Assembly: GCF_014137995.1 (NCBI RefSeq)
Contig: NZ_JACGWV010000002.1
Location: 186,001 to 250,000 of the forward strand
Origin: Promicromonospora sukumoe
GTDB lineage: Bacteria > Actinomycetota > Actinomycetes > Actinomycetales > Cellulomonadaceae
Length of the DNA: 64,000 bases
Direction of reading: 5' to 3'
Numbering within the stretch: the first letter of the stretch is position 1; each line of letters opens with the position of its first letter. The translations under genes were made by a program, and so were the position numbers. The notes under the pieces were generated by a model. It saw nothing but the letters and a program-made list of their open reading frames with translations, searched no databases and was not told where the DNA came from. This document shows, piece by piece, positions 17,141 to 26,835 of this stretch.

Positions 17141-18352
17141 TCAGAGGCCTCGGGGCTTGGGCTGGCAGACCGGGCAGCTGAACGACGAGCGGTTCATGAA
17201 CGCGTCGCGGCGCACCAGCGCGCCGCAGCGGCGGCACTCCTTGTTCTCCTGCCCGTACACGGCGAGCGACCGGTCGAAGTACCCCGACTGCCCGTTCACG
17301 TTGACGTACAGCTCGTCGAAGCTGGTGCCGCCCTGCACGAGCGCCTCGCGCATGACCTCGGCCGCGGAGTCCAGCACGCGCCGCACGTCCGCCGCCTTCA
17401 GCTTGTCCGTGGGGCGCGCCCAGTGCACCTGCGCGCGCCACAGCGCCTCGTCGGCGTAGATATTGCCCACGCCGGACACGACGGTCTGGTCCAGGAGCGC
17501 CCGCTTCACCTGCGTCCGACGACGGCGGACGCGGCTCACCAGGGCGTCCAGGTCCAGGTTCGGGTCGAGCAGGTCGCGCGCGATGTGCGCCACTGGTTCC
17601 GGGAGCAGCGGCAGGTCCGAGCCGTGGCCTGCGGGGATGCTCGACGGCGTCCCAGGCGACGGCGTCACGGCCGACGGCGCGGCCGGGCCCTGTGCGGCCG
17701 GCACCGGAGCGGCCGACGTCGGGATGATGCCCGACGTCGGGGCGCCACCCGCCCGCGTCGCGCCGTCGTCGGCGGGCACCAGGTCATGGACGCTCAGGTG
17801 CCCGAACGTGCGCTGGTCCACGAAGTCGAGGTACCGCGCGCCCGACGGCGCACCGTCCAGGTGCAGGCGGACCCGCAGGTGAGGGTGCTGCCAGTCGTCC
17901 TCGGTGCCGGCCGCGCCGTCGGGCACCACGCCACCTGGCGCGGTGCCGGACGGCGCGTCGCTCTGCGCCGTGGCATCCGCCGTGACCGCTTCGGTGGCCG
18001 ACGCCGACGTGTCCGGCGTCGCGCCGCGCACCAGGAGCTGGCCCGACATCCCGAGGTGCGCCAGCAGCGCGGCGACGGGAGGGGTCTCGACAGACTCGAC
18101 CAGCGGGGCCGCCCCGGGCTGCGGGGTCGCGGGCTGCGGGGCGGGCTCCGTCAGCGGCAGCCAGAGGAACTTGCCGCGGCGTACCGCGGCCGACAGCCGC
18201 CGGCCGGTGAGCTGGTCGCGGAAGGAGTCCGGGCCGCCGTCGTGCCGGCGGACGCTGTACTCGCGGAACACCTCGACGTCGCGCACCACCGCGCCGACGA
18301 CGAGGCGGTCGAGACCGTCGCGGACGGTCTCGACCTCGGGGAGCTCAGGCAC
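17141..18352 (-). CDS. fpg: Formamidopyrimidine-DNA glycosylase, enlarged by insertions
   Basis: This base-excision repair enzyme removes 8-oxoguanine and formamidopyrimidines and nicks the abasic site. It begins (M)[13 protein letters not shown] with catalytic Pro2 and Glu3, has the beta-hairpin Lys in RRGKFLW, the void-filling Met in [19 protein letters not shown], the helix-2-turn-helix [20 protein letters not shown] and a C-terminal zinc finger (CRRC, CPVC). At 403 residues it is over 100 longer than usual because of three Pro/Ala/Thr-rich inserts at about 67-93, 108-150 and 194-250. The first contains a translated family-F half-site. GTG start overlaps rnc by 8 nt. Confidence 0.93.
   Translation of the reverse strand: MPELPEVETVRDGLDRLVVGAVVRDVEVFREYSVRRHDGGPDSFRDQLTGRRLSAAVRRGKFLWLPLTEPAPQPATPQPGAAPLVESVETPPVAALLAHLGMSGQLLVRGATPDTSASATEAVTADATAQSDAPSGTAPGGVVPDGAAGTEDDWQHPHLRVRLHLDGAPSGARYLDFVDQRTFGHLSVHDLVPADDGATRAGGAPTSGIIPTSAAPVPAAQGPAAPSAVTPSPGTPSSIPAGHGSDLPLLPEPVAHIARDLLDPNLDLDALVSRVRRRRTQVKRALLDQTVVSGVGNIYADEALWRAQVHWARPTDKLKAADVRRVLDSAAEVMREALVQGGTSFDELYVNVNGQSGYFDRSLAVYGQENKECRRCGALVRRDAFMNRSSFSCPVCQPKPRGL
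18083..18104. repeat. Family-F half-site translated inside fpg
   Basis: GGTCTCGACAGACTCGACCA plus GC matches one arm of the nested palindrome at 42151-42243 with one base changed and one shifted. On the fpg strand it codes PLVESVET within the first non-conserved insert. Confidence 0.65.
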
Positions 18353-19121
18353 CGGACGCCGGCGCCTTGCCCGCGGCCGACGCGTCGGCGCCGTCGGCCT
18401 TGTCGGGCAGCGGGAACTTCTCCAGGAGAGCCCGGTAGGTCTGCTCGGCGGCGCCCTGCTCGGCGTGCTTCTTCGCGGTGCCGGAGCCCGAGCCGTAGGT
18501 GACGCCGTCGATCACGACCGTCGAGTGGAACACCCGAGCGTGCTCGGGGCCCTCGAACGTGGCGAGGTAGTCGGGCGCGCCCAGGCCGCGCTCGGCGGAC
18601 GCCTCCTGCAGCGACGTCTTCCAGTCCAGGCCGGCGCCCAGCCCGGCGGCGACGTCGAGCGTGGAGTCGACCAGCCGGTGCACCAGGGCGCGCGAGGTCT
18701 CCAGGCCGTGCGACAGGTACGTCGCGCCGATGAGCGCCTCGACCGTGTCGGACAGGATCGAGTCCTTCTCGAAGCCGCGCGTGCGGATCTCGCCCTTGCC
18801 CAGCAGCACGTACTTGCCCAGGCCGAGGGTGCGCGCGATCGCTGCGAGCGCACGCTGCGACACCGTCGCCGCGCGCATGCGCGCCAGGTCGCCCTCCGAC
18901 TGGTCGGGATGCCGCCGGAACAACGCCTCGGTGACCACCAGCCCCAGCACCGTGTCGCCCAGGAACTCCAGGCGCTCGTTGGTGGGGATGCCTCCGGCCT
19001 CGTGGGCGAACGACCGGTGGGTCAGTGCCAGCACAAGAAGCTCGGGGTCCAGATGGACCCCGAGCTTCTCGAGCAGCGCGGTAGGTTCCGGCCTCGCCGG
19101 GGCCGGACCGCCCTTCGCCAC
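18345..19121 (-). CDS. rnc: Ribonuclease III
   Basis: A 258-residue double-strand RNA endonuclease for rRNA and mRNA processing. The catalytic signature [18 protein letters not shown] is at about residues 47-64, with the second acidic cluster in [15 protein letters not shown], and a C-terminal double-strand RNA-binding domain ([14 protein letters not shown] to [17 protein letters not shown]). The GTG start lies one base after the rpmF stop, and the end overlaps fpg by 8 nt, so the DUF177-rpmF-rnc-fpg block is one transcription unit, as in many actinobacteria. Confidence 0.95.
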   Translation of the reverse strand: MAKGGPAPARPEPTALLEKLGVHLDPELLVLALTHRSFAHEAGGIPTNERLEFLGDTVLGLVVTEALFRRHPDQSEGDLARMRAATVSQRALAAIARTLGLGKYVLLGKGEIRTRGFEKDSILSDTVEALIGATYLSHGLETSRALVHRLVDSTLDVAAGLGAGLDWKTSLQEASAERGLGAPDYLATFEGPEHARVFHSTVVIDGVTYGSGSGTAKKHAEQGAAEQTYRALLEKFPLPDKADGADASAAGKAPASGA

Positions 19122-19122
19122 G

Positions 19123-19317
19123 TCAGCCCGCGTGAACGGTCTTCAGGGCGTCACGGTAGGTGCGACCCTTGTAGGTACCGCACGTCGGGCACGCCGTGTG
19201 GGGCAGCTTGTTGCCCTGGCACTGCGGGCAGGTCGTGAGGGTCGCTGCGGTGGTCTTCCACTGCGAGCGACGCGCACGGGTGTTGCTGCGCGACATCTTG
19301 CGCTTCGGAACAGCCAC
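19123..19317 (-). CDS. rpmF: 50S ribosomal protein L32
   Basis: A 64-residue large-subunit protein. It starts (M)AVPKRKMSRSNTRARRSQWK and carries the zinc-ribbon pairs CPQC and CPTC, so this is the zinc-binding form. GTG at 19317 was chosen because it gives the universal AVPKRK N-terminus; the longer open frame upstream lies inside DUF177. It starts two bases after the DUF177 stop. Confidence 0.95.
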   Translation of the reverse strand: MAVPKRKMSRSNTRARRSQWKTTAATLTTCPQCQGNKLPHTACPTCGTYKGRTYRDALKTVHAG

Positions 19318-19319
19318 GG

Positions 19320-19976
19320 CTAGCTCTCTTTCGTCTCGTCCGACACGCTCGTAGATTCGAGCATGCTCTGTAGCGCCGACCAACGAGGGTCGACCACGTC
19401 GTGGTGATGACCGGGGTCATCCGCCAGGCGGGCTCCGCACTCGGAGCACAGGCCCGGGCAGTCCTCCCGGCACAACGGTTGAAATGGTAGTGCAGTCACG
19501 ACCGAATCCCGAAGCGAAGGCTCCAGGTCGGCCATGTCGTCCTTCAGGACGGACTCCTCGTCCTCCACGTCCGTGTCCCCCGCCTCGGCCGACGCGGCGG
19601 CCTTCTCGGGGTAGGCGAACAGCTCCGTGACGTCGACCGTGATCTCACGGGAGATGTCGTCGAGGCAGCGGCTGCACTCGCCCTTGACCGTGCCGCGGAC
19701 GGTGCCGGAGACCAGCACGCCCTCCATCACGGACTCGAGCCGCAGGTCCAGCTCCAGGTCAGCGCCTTCCGGGATACCGATCACGGCGGTGCCGAGGTCC
19801 GACGGCGCCTGCACGGTCATGCTGTGCGTACGCATCGTTCCGGCACGCCGAGAGAGCTCGTGCGTGTCGAGCACGAGCGGCGAGTTCGGTTCGCGGGAGA
19901 TAACAGGCTCCGATAAGGGCAGAACGAGGTCAGCGTCCGGATGGACGATGAGGGGGGTGGACCGGCGCTCAGCCAC
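19320..19976 (-). CDS. DUF177 (YceD) family protein
   Basis: A 218-residue cytosolic protein found next to rpmF across bacteria and linked to 23S rRNA accumulation in plant and bacterial homologues. It shows CSRC at about 110 in the core fold and the C-terminal cluster CREDCPGLCSECG, which may bind metal. An acidic stretch (AEAGDTDVEDEESVLKDD) lies between. GTG at 19976 opens the gene; coaD ends upstream after an 82-base gap. Confidence 0.88.
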   Translation of the reverse strand: MAERRSTPLIVHPDADLVLPLSEPVISREPNSPLVLDTHELSRRAGTMRTHSMTVQAPSDLGTAVIGIPEGADLELDLRLESVMEGVLVSGTVRGTVKGECSRCLDDISREITVDVTELFAYPEKAAASAEAGDTDVEDEESVLKDDMADLEPSLRDSVVTALPFQPLCREDCPGLCSECGARLADDPGHHHDVVDPRWSALQSMLESTSVSDETKES

Positions 19977-20058
19977 GAAGGTGACTCAAGCCAGGGACCA
20001 AAAAGCAATCCTACGACATCGAACGGGCGTCACGCGCGCCCGTGCGGGGTGACAGGGC

Positions 20059-20571
20059 TCACGAGCCCGCGGCGGGCTGCCCCAGCGCGGCCCGCAGGGC
20101 CTCCGTGACACCGGCCGGAACCAGGTCGTCGACCTGCCCGCCGTGCCGCACGATGTCCTTGACCAGCGACGACGCGACGTGCGCGTACCGCTGGTCCCCC
20201 GGCAGGAAGATCGTCTCGACGCCCGACAGGTGCCGGTTCATGAGCGCCATCGGCTGCTCGGCGTCGAAGTCCCCGCCGCCGCGCAGGCCCTTCACGACGG
20301 CGACCGCGCCGATCTCCCGGCAGAAGTCCACCAGCAGCCCCGGCACGACGGCGACGCTGACGCGGGCCAGCCCCGGCTCGGTCTCGGCGGCGGACGCCAG
20401 CGCGGCGCGCACGAGCCCCGCACGCGTCTCGAGGTCCAGCAGGCCGGACTTGCCGGGGTTCTTCGCGACGCCGACCACGACGTCGTCGAACATGGTGGTG
20501 GCGCGGCGGACCACGTCGAGGTGGCCGAGCGTGATGGGGTCGAACGACCCGGGGCAGACGACTGTGGTCAC
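20059..20571 (-). CDS. coaD: Phosphopantetheine adenylyltransferase
   Basis: A 170-residue enzyme for the fourth step of coenzyme A synthesis, 4'-phosphopantetheine + ATP to dephospho-CoA. It has the nucleotidyltransferase motif PGSFDPITLGHLDVV at 7-21 and SSLVKDIVRHGG near 132, both standard for CoaD. Its GTG start overlaps the rsmD stop by 3 bases (GTGA), giving the usual rsmD-coaD pair. Confidence 0.96.
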   Translation of the reverse strand: MTTVVCPGSFDPITLGHLDVVRRATTMFDDVVVGVAKNPGKSGLLDLETRAGLVRAALASAAETEPGLARVSVAVVPGLLVDFCREIGAVAVVKGLRGGGDFDAEQPMALMNRHLSGVETIFLPGDQRYAHVASSLVKDIVRHGGQVDDLVPAGVTEALRAALGQPAAGS

Positions 20572-21299
20572 GCGCCCACGCTATCCGACGGCGGGGTGTC
20601 GCCCGAGGGTGCGGTGCCGTCCGCGGGTGCGGCGTCGGTGGGCTCGTTGTTCGTGGGCTCCGGGTCGGCGGGCTCCGCGTAGTAGACCGCCGTCTCGCCG
20701 TAGTCCTTGCGCGCGAACGGCGCGAGGCCGTCCGGCCAGGCCGGCTCCGGGGTGCGGGTCGAGCGCTCGACGACGACGACGGCGCCGTCGGCCAGCACCC
20801 CCGGCGCGGCGAGATGCGTCAGGACGGCGGCAAGCTCGTCCTCGCCGAGGTCGTAGGGCGGGTCGAGGAAGACGAGGTCCAGCGCTGCCGCCCCGCCCGC
20901 GCCCGCCGGTCCGGCTGGCGCCGCAGTACCTGCGGGCACAGCCGACGCCGCAGGGCCGGCCGCCGGCCGCCCCGCCAGCCCGGCCGCGTACCGCTCGGCG
21001 GTCTCCGTGGTGACGCGGACGCCGGCCAGCCCGAGGGCGGCGACGTTCCTGCGCGCGACGTCGGCCGCCGGACGCGCGCTGTCCACGAGGATCACCGAGA
21101 CCGCGCCGCGGCTGGCGGCCTCCAGCCCGAGCGCGCCGGAGCCGGCGTAGAGGTCGAGCACGCGGGCGCCGTCGAGCACGTCGAGGTGCTCCAGCCGGGA
21201 GAAGATCGCCTCGCGGACGCGGTCGCTGGTGGGGCGGGTGCCCTTCGCGGGCACCGCGATGGACCGCCCGCCCACCGAACCCGCAACGATCCTGGTCAC
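20568..21299 (-). CDS. rsmD: 16S rRNA (guanine-966-N2)-methyltransferase
   Basis: A 243-residue SAM-dependent methyltransferase of the small-subunit rRNA. It starts (M)TRIVAGSVGGRSIAVPAKGTRPTSD, has the SAM-binding LDLYAGSGALGLEAASRGA and the catalytic FLDPPYDLGEDEL. GTG at 21299 gives the family N-terminus; a longer open frame upstream runs through a family-B palindrome and is not conserved. A Pro/Ala/Gly insert (about 115-150) and a Pro/Thr/Asp-rich tail are local expansions. Confidence 0.93.
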   Translation of the reverse strand: MTRIVAGSVGGRSIAVPAKGTRPTSDRVREAIFSRLEHLDVLDGARVLDLYAGSGALGLEAASRGAVSVILVDSARPAADVARRNVAALGLAGVRVTTETAERYAAGLAGRPAAGPAASAVPAGTAAPAGPAGAGGAAALDLVFLDPPYDLGEDELAAVLTHLAAPGVLADGAVVVVERSTRTPEPAWPDGLAPFARKDYGETAVYYAEPADPEPTNNEPTDAAPADGTAPSGDTPPSDSVGA

Positions 21300-21337
21300 G
21301 CCCAAAACCCTAACCCGCCCGCCAAACCGCCCCTGAT

Positions 21338-21400
21338 CGTTGAGTGCTGGGTATTCGCCCTTCCGGCCCACGAGAAAGGGCGAATACCCAGCACTCAACG
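21338..21400. repeat. Palindromic element family B, copy 2
   Basis: Perfect 25-bp arms beginning CGTTGAGTGCTGGGTATTCG around a 13-base loop. It lies between the end of the nuclease-fold gene and the start of rsmD, both on the minus strand, so here it would end one transcript before rsmD. Confidence 0.88.
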
Positions 21401-21435
21401 AGCCGGTCGGGTGGGGGTGGTCAGGACGGGGTGGG

Positions 21436-22401
21436 TCAGGGGGTGGAGGTGTCGACGTGGGCCACGACCGGGAGGTGGTCGCTGCCCGTCTCGCCGAGGG
21501 CCCGGACATCCGTCACGGTCGCCCCGCGCGCCAGGACGTGGTCGATCTGCGCCACCGGGAACACCGCGGGGTACGTGAACTCGAAGCCCCGCGTGGGCGC
21601 GGTGACCAGGTTGGTCAGCGGCGCGATCGCGTCGTCGGCCAGGACGGCGTTCAGGTCCCCCGCGACGACGACCGTCTCGGTCTTCTCGGCGGCGACGGCG
21701 TCCGCGAGCCGTTGCGCGGCGGCGTTGCGGTCCGCGGTCTCGAAGCCGCCGCTCCCGAACCGGACGGAGGGCAGGTGCGCCGCGTACACCGCGACGTTCG
21801 CGCCCTCGTACTGGACCACGGCGCGCAGGCACCGGTTCCAGGACTCGTCGAGGATGTCGACCGACCGCACGCCCTTGAGCGGGTACCTCGACCAGATCCC
21901 GACGGTGCCGTCGGACTGGTGGTACGGCAGGGCCTCGGCGAGCGCCTCGGTGTACTGCTCGGCCACGTCGTAGGGCACCTCGGTGAGCGTGACGACGTCG
22001 GGGTCGGCGGCGAGCAGCACCTCGGCGGTGCCCGCCACGTCGGCGTTGGCGGCGTCGACGTTGTGCTGCACCACCGTCAGGTCGCCGGGCGTGGTGGCCT
22101 CGGGGCGCACCTGCGGCAGGAAGACCCAGATCCAGGCCGCCAGCGGCAGCAGGACGGCGAGGACCGCGAGCGCCGACCGCCGCAGCAGCGCCGCGAGGAT
22201 GCCGAGGGGCACCGCGAGCCCGAGCCACGGCAGGAACGACTGCACGAGGCTGCCGAGGTTTCCCCAGCGGTTGGGCACGTACTCGTGGGCCAGGAGCAGC
22301 ACGGCGGCCAGCACGGATCCGAGCGCGAGCAGTCTCCCGCGCTGCCACGCGGTCTTCGCGGGCCCGCTGGTGTGGATCGCATGCCTCGCGTCGACCGTCA
22401 C
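21436..22401 (-). CDS. Membrane-anchored endonuclease/exonuclease/phosphatase-fold protein
   Basis: A 321-residue protein with three predicted helices in the first 100 residues (about 23-40, 55-72, 76-96), then the metal-dependent hydrolase fold: VVQHNVDAANAD, LTEVPYD, AVYAAHLPS, AGDLNAVLADD and GSDHLPVVAHV. These supply the usual Asn, Glu, Asp and His ligands. The active domain probably faces outside. Substrates in this superfamily range from nucleic acids to phospholipids, so none is assigned. Confidence 0.8.
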   Translation of the reverse strand: MTVDARHAIHTSGPAKTAWQRGRLLALGSVLAAVLLLAHEYVPNRWGNLGSLVQSFLPWLGLAVPLGILAALLRRSALAVLAVLLPLAAWIWVFLPQVRPEATTPGDLTVVQHNVDAANADVAGTAEVLLAADPDVVTLTEVPYDVAEQYTEALAEALPYHQSDGTVGIWSRYPLKGVRSVDILDESWNRCLRAVVQYEGANVAVYAAHLPSVRFGSGGFETADRNAAAQRLADAVAAEKTETVVVAGDLNAVLADDAIAPLTNLVTAPTRGFEFTYPAVFPVAQIDHVLARGATVTDVRALGETGSDHLPVVAHVDTSTP

Positions 22402-22483
22402 GGGCCGGGACTCTATCGGCTGTGTGTTCCGGGCGTAAGGAGCCGGTTATTTGATTTACGCGATTTTTCCATGCCCCACACGC

Positions 22484-24775
22484 TCAGGTGCGCTCCAGGA
22501 ACTCCTCCTGGTCCTCGTCGAGCTGCGCGCGGATGGCGTCCGCGAGCTGCGGGAACTCGGTGAGGTCGGGGGACGCGGCGACGACGTCGGCGGCGGCGGT
22601 GCGGGCCTCTTCGATGAGGCCGGCGTCCTTGACGACCCGCAGCAGACGCAGCGAGCTGGCCCGGCCGGACTGCGCTGCGCCGAGGACGTCGCCCTCGCTG
22701 CGCAGCTCCAGGTCGAGGTTCGCGAGCTTGAAGCCGTCGGTGGTCTGCGTCATGGCCTCGAGCCGGGCGTAGGCGGGTGTGCCTTGTTCGGCGTCGGACA
22801 CCAGGAGGCAGAGGCCCGGGTCGCTGCCGCGCCCGACGCGGCCGCGGAGCTGGTGGAGCTGGGAGATGCCGAACCGGTCGGCGTCGAAGATCACCATGGC
22901 CGTGGCCTCGGGGACGTCGACGCCCACCTCGACCACGGTGGTGGAGACGAGCACGGGCGCCGCGCCGGAGGCGAACGCGGCCATGGCCGCGTCCTTCTGG
23001 TCGGACGGCATCTGCCCGTGCAGGACGCCGACCTCGACCCCGGCGAGCTCAGGCCGCGTGCGCAGCTCCTCGACCACCTCGAGCACGGCGCGCAGCGGCG
23101 GCCGGTCCGCGGCCCCGGCGCCCGGTTCTGCGGGGTCGGCGGGGTCGAGGAACTCGGGCAGGTCGTCGAAGTCCTTGGCCGAGGCCTTGGTCTTCTGGCC
23201 GCTCTTGCCGTCGTTCTCGTCGTCGGGGTGGATCCGCGCGCAGACGACGTAGGCGCGGCGGCCGGCGTCGACCTCCTCGCGGACCCGGGCCCAGGTGCGG
23301 TCGGTCCAGCGGACGTTGCCCGCCGGGACCGCGACGGTCGTGATGCCCGCGCGCCCGGCCGGCACCTCGGTGAGGGACGACGTCTCCAGGTCGCCGAACA
23401 CCGTCATCGCGACGGTGCGCGGGATCGGGGTCGCGGTCATGACCAGGAGGTGCGGCGAGACCCGGCCCTTGGCGCGCAGCGCGTCCCGCTGCTCGACGCC
23501 GAACCGGTGCTGCTCGTCCACGACGACGAGGCCCAGGTCGGCGAACTGCACGTGCTCGGACAACAGCGCGTGGGTGCCGACCACGATGCCGGCCTCGCCG
23601 CTCGCGGCCTGCAGGAGGGCCTCCTTGCGGGCCTTGGCGCCGAGCGAGCCGGTCAGCAGCGCCACCCGGGTGCTGGCGCCGGTGCGCTCGGCGCCGAACA
23701 GCGTGCCGCCGTCGGCCAGGGGACCGAGCAGGGCGCGCAGGGTGCGGGCGTGCTGGGCGGCGAGCACCTCGGTGGGGGCGAGCAGCGCGGCCTGACCGCC
23801 GGCGTCGACCACCTGGAGCATGGCGCGCAGCGCGACCACCGTCTTGCCGCTGCCGACCTCTCCCTGGAGCAGCCGGTGCATCGGGCGCGGCCGGGCGAGC
23901 TCGGCGGCGACCTCGTCGCCGACCTGACGCTGGCCGTCGGTGAGCGTGAACGGGAGGGACGCGTCGAAGTCCGCAAGGATGCCCGGCTGCCCTGCGGGCA
24001 GCGGCGGGCGGGCGGTCGCGTCCTCGGCGGCGGTGCGGGCCCGGCGCTGCGCGAGCGCGGCCTGGAGCACGAACGCCTCCTCGAACCGCATGCGGTGGCG
24101 GGCCCGGTAGGCCTCCTCCAGGGTCGCCGGCCGGTGCAGGCTGCGCAGGGCGGCCGCGCGCACGGGCAGGCCCTGCCGCTCCCGGACCTCGTCGGGCACC
24201 GGGTCGGGCACGTCGGCGTCGGCGAGCGTGTCCAGGACGACGCGCAGCGCGCCCTGGATCTTCCAGCTCGGGATGCCCGCGGCGGCCGGGTAGATCGGGA
24301 TGGGCTTGGTCGCGTGCTCCAGCAGCGCCTCGTCGCTGTCGAGGTCCGACTCCTCGCCCATCAGCGTGAAGTCCGGGTGCGTGAGCTGGCGCGTGCCCCG
24401 GTACAGGCCGACGGTGCCCGTGAACAGGCCCTTCGCCCCCGGGACCAGACGTTTCTCGTGGTTGTAGAGCGAGCCGCGGTGCTTGCCGAAGAAGGTGAGC
24501 GACAGCCTGCTGGTCCCGTCCGTCACCACCACCTCCATGAGCGCACCGTTGCGGTTGCGCATGGGCCGCACGGTCGCCTGCTCGACCCGGGCCAGGATGG
24601 TCACGTGCTCGCCCACCTCGAGGGCCGCGATGTCCGAGAGCGCACCAGGGTCGGCGTACCGGCGCGGGTAGTGGCCCAGCAGGTCGCCGACGGTCTTCAG
24701 CCCGAGCTTGCCCAGGGCGGTCGCGGTGCGCTTGTCGAACGCGCGCTCCAGGCGCTCGTCCACGCGGTCGGTCAT
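22484..24775 (-). CDS. recG: ATP-dependent DNA helicase RecG
   Basis: A 763-residue fork-reversal and branch-migration helicase. The N-terminal OB-fold wedge region is followed by Walker A GEVGSGKTVVALRAML, the DExH-type box VVDEQHRFGVEQR, motif III TATPIPRT, and the C-terminal motifs LVSTTVVEVGVDVPEAT and QLHQLRGRVGRG. Length matches actinobacterial RecG with a short Lys/Asp insert near 490-520. ATG start overlaps the end of the DAK2 gene (ATGA), a conserved gene pair. Confidence 0.97.
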   Translation of the reverse strand: MTDRVDERLERAFDKRTATALGKLGLKTVGDLLGHYPRRYADPGALSDIAALEVGEHVTILARVEQATVRPMRNRNGALMEVVVTDGTSRLSLTFFGKHRGSLYNHEKRLVPGAKGLFTGTVGLYRGTRQLTHPDFTLMGEESDLDSDEALLEHATKPIPIYPAAAGIPSWKIQGALRVVLDTLADADVPDPVPDEVRERQGLPVRAAALRSLHRPATLEEAYRARHRMRFEEAFVLQAALAQRRARTAAEDATARPPLPAGQPGILADFDASLPFTLTDGQRQVGDEVAAELARPRPMHRLLQGEVGSGKTVVALRAMLQVVDAGGQAALLAPTEVLAAQHARTLRALLGPLADGGTLFGAERTGASTRVALLTGSLGAKARKEALLQAASGEAGIVVGTHALLSEHVQFADLGLVVVDEQHRFGVEQRDALRAKGRVSPHLLVMTATPIPRTVAMTVFGDLETSSLTEVPAGRAGITTVAVPAGNVRWTDRTWARVREEVDAGRRAYVVCARIHPDDENDGKSGQKTKASAKDFDDLPEFLDPADPAEPGAGAADRPPLRAVLEVVEELRTRPELAGVEVGVLHGQMPSDQKDAAMAAFASGAAPVLVSTTVVEVGVDVPEATAMVIFDADRFGISQLHQLRGRVGRGSDPGLCLLVSDAEQGTPAYARLEAMTQTTDGFKLANLDLELRSEGDVLGAAQSGRASSLRLLRVVKDAGLIEEARTAAADVVAASPDLTEFPQLADAIRAQLDEDQEEFLERT

Positions 24776-26673
24776 GCGTACGCCTCCGGATCGGCGGACT
24801 CGGTGTCGGCCGACTCCGTGCCGAGCTGCACCCCGTCCCCCGGGCGGCCGGTCGGCAGGACGACGAGCTCCGCGTCCGGCGCACGTTCCGCGAGGACGGC
24901 GGCGAGCGAGTCGGCCAGGTCGCCCGGCACCCCCGTGTCGAGCAGCGCCGTCACCACGGTCGTCTCCGGGTCGGCCGCCTGCCGCAGCGCGTCGACGGCG
25001 GCCGCGGCCGTCGTGCCACGGACGGTCAGGGCCGCCAGCGCCTCGGTGACGATCGCGTGCGCGTCGACGGGGTCGAGGGCGCCGACGGCGTCCGGCAGGC
25101 CGACGGGCAGCAGCGTGCCGAGCGCCGCGAGGGCGACGACGGCGTGCACGTCGGTGGGTGCGGGCACGGTGATCAGCTCGTCGACGTCGAGGTGCCCGTC
25201 GGTCGCCGCGGTCACGTCGGGCGTGCCGAGGAGCAGCACGCGCCGGGCCCCGGTCGACGCGGCGGCCCGGCCGGCGTCGTCGGGCGTCAGGGCCGCCACG
25301 GCGGCGTCGACCCCGCCCGTGAGCAGCACGACGGCGCCCGTGTGGGCGAGCTCGCCGGCCAGCGCGGGTGCCGACGTCGCCGCCACGACGCCCCAGTCGT
25401 GCTGGCCGGCCGCCTCCAGGTGCCGCACGTGCACCTGGCTGAGCGAGCCCGCGCGCGCTGCCCCGGCCGCGATCGCCAGGGCCTGGTCGAGGTGGTCGGT
25501 GTGCACGTGGGCCTGCCAGACCGCGGTGCCGGCGCCGGAGTCCCCGCCGACCACGACCACCGAGTCGCCCACCTCGGCGAGCGCGCCGCGCAGCCCGGCG
25601 GCGACGGTGTCCGCGGCCTCCCCGCCGGGGCCGGTGAGCACGAACATGAGCTCCAGGGCGCCCGAGCCGGCGCCGTCGGGCCGGGGCTCGCTCACGGGCA
25701 CGACCTCGGTCACGGAGGAACCGACCGCGCCGGCCGGGGTTCCGGGGTCGGCAGCGGCCGGCGCGCTCGGCAGCGCACCGGCGTCGAGAAGCTGGTCCAG
25801 GGTCACGGCGTCCATGCTGCCGCGCACCACTGACACTCCGCCCGCGGTGCCGTCCGCCCGCACACCCGTCGCCCCGCCCGCTGCGCCGTGAGCCACGGAC
25901 CCTCCATCCTCAGGCTCCAACACAGCCCCGGCGGCCTGCGCCGCCGCGACGACAAGCGCGTCGAGCACGAGGACCAGACCCAGCGCCCCGGCGTCGAGCA
26001 CCCCGGCGGTGCGCAGCACGTCGAGCTCGTCCCGGCTGGCCCGGGCGGACGCCCGCGCCGCGGCCGCGGCCGCGGTCACGACGTGCAGCGGCCCGACGCC
26101 GGTAGCGGGCACTCCCCCGTCCACGGCACCTGCCGCACCTGCGACGCCTCCCCCGGCGCCGCCGCCCGGGGTCTCGGCCGCCCGCGCGGCAGCCCCGGCG
26201 GCGTCGGCGGCCGTCAGGATGGTGCCCTCGGCGGGCACCGCTACCGCGGACCGGGCGGACGCCGCCGCGCGCGTGAGCAGGTCGGCCGTGGTGCCGCCAC
26301 GCCGGGCCGCGACGGCCAGCCCGCGCAGCCACTCGCTGAGGATCACGCCGGAGTTGCCGCGCGCGCCCAGGAGCGCCGCCCGGGCGAGCGCCGCCAGCAG
26401 CCGCGCCCCCGTCGTGTCCGCCGGGGCCGCGGCGACCGCCCGGTCCCCCTCGCGGAGGGTCAGGTACAGATTGGTGCCGGTGTCGGCGTCGGCCACCGGG
26501 AAGACGTTGACCCGGTCGATCGCGTCGCGCTCGCGCCGCAGCGCCGCCGTCGCCCCGTGCGTCCAGGCCCGGACGAGACCTGGGTCGTCGAGCCCGGCAA
26601 CGGCCTGATGCTGCTCCGGATACTGACCTGGACCCGAGTCAGCCGTCCGGCTGCCGCTGTCGACGTCGGTCAC
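24772..26673 (-). CDS. DAK2-domain protein, FakA-like kinase
   Basis: A 633-residue protein with an N-terminal DhaL/DAK2 kinase domain (INxVNVFPVADADTGTN, then GARGNSGVILSEWLRG) and a C-terminal FakA-type region. Homologues phosphorylate FakB-bound fatty acids or act in related lipid pathways. The metal-binding loop reads DADTGTN rather than the more common DGDTGTN. GTG at 26673 was chosen because AGGAGG lies at a good distance and the peptide start fits; a longer open frame runs antisense through rpmB and its leader. Several Gly/Ala-rich stretches (150-185, 245-330) lengthen it. It overlaps recG by 4 nt. Confidence 0.85.
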   Translation of the reverse strand: MTDVDSGSRTADSGPGQYPEQHQAVAGLDDPGLVRAWTHGATAALRRERDAIDRVNVFPVADADTGTNLYLTLREGDRAVAAAPADTTGARLLAALARAALLGARGNSGVILSEWLRGLAVAARRGGTTADLLTRAAASARSAVAVPAEGTILTAADAAGAAARAAETPGGGAGGGVAGAAGAVDGGVPATGVGPLHVVTAAAAAARASARASRDELDVLRTAGVLDAGALGLVLVLDALVVAAAQAAGAVLEPEDGGSVAHGAAGGATGVRADGTAGGVSVVRGSMDAVTLDQLLDAGALPSAPAAADPGTPAGAVGSSVTEVVPVSEPRPDGAGSGALELMFVLTGPGGEAADTVAAGLRGALAEVGDSVVVVGGDSGAGTAVWQAHVHTDHLDQALAIAAGAARAGSLSQVHVRHLEAAGQHDWGVVAATSAPALAGELAHTGAVVLLTGGVDAAVAALTPDDAGRAAASTGARRVLLLGTPDVTAATDGHLDVDELITVPAPTDVHAVVALAALGTLLPVGLPDAVGALDPVDAHAIVTEALAALTVRGTTAAAAVDALRQAADPETTVVTALLDTGVPGDLADSLAAVLAERAPDAELVVLPTGRPGDGVQLGTESADTESADPEAYA

Positions 26674-26835
26674 GCTCTGCCCTCCTGCGCCTGGTGTCAC
26701 CCAAGGCCGCTCGTGTCCCGAACGACCGGTGTGCCCGGGCACGTGCTCGGACCGATCCCACCGTACCGAGCGGGTGAGACGATTGCGTCCGGCCGTCCGC
26801 AGGCACGGTGTGACGCAGCACCCCGGGGCTACGGT

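Noticed and set aside
22430..22476. Terminator-like GCGTAA...TTACGC inverted repeat followed by a short T-run
   Set aside because: The T-run is on the plus strand, where no gene ends; the flanking genes are on the minus strand, the stem is only six bases and the loop is long.
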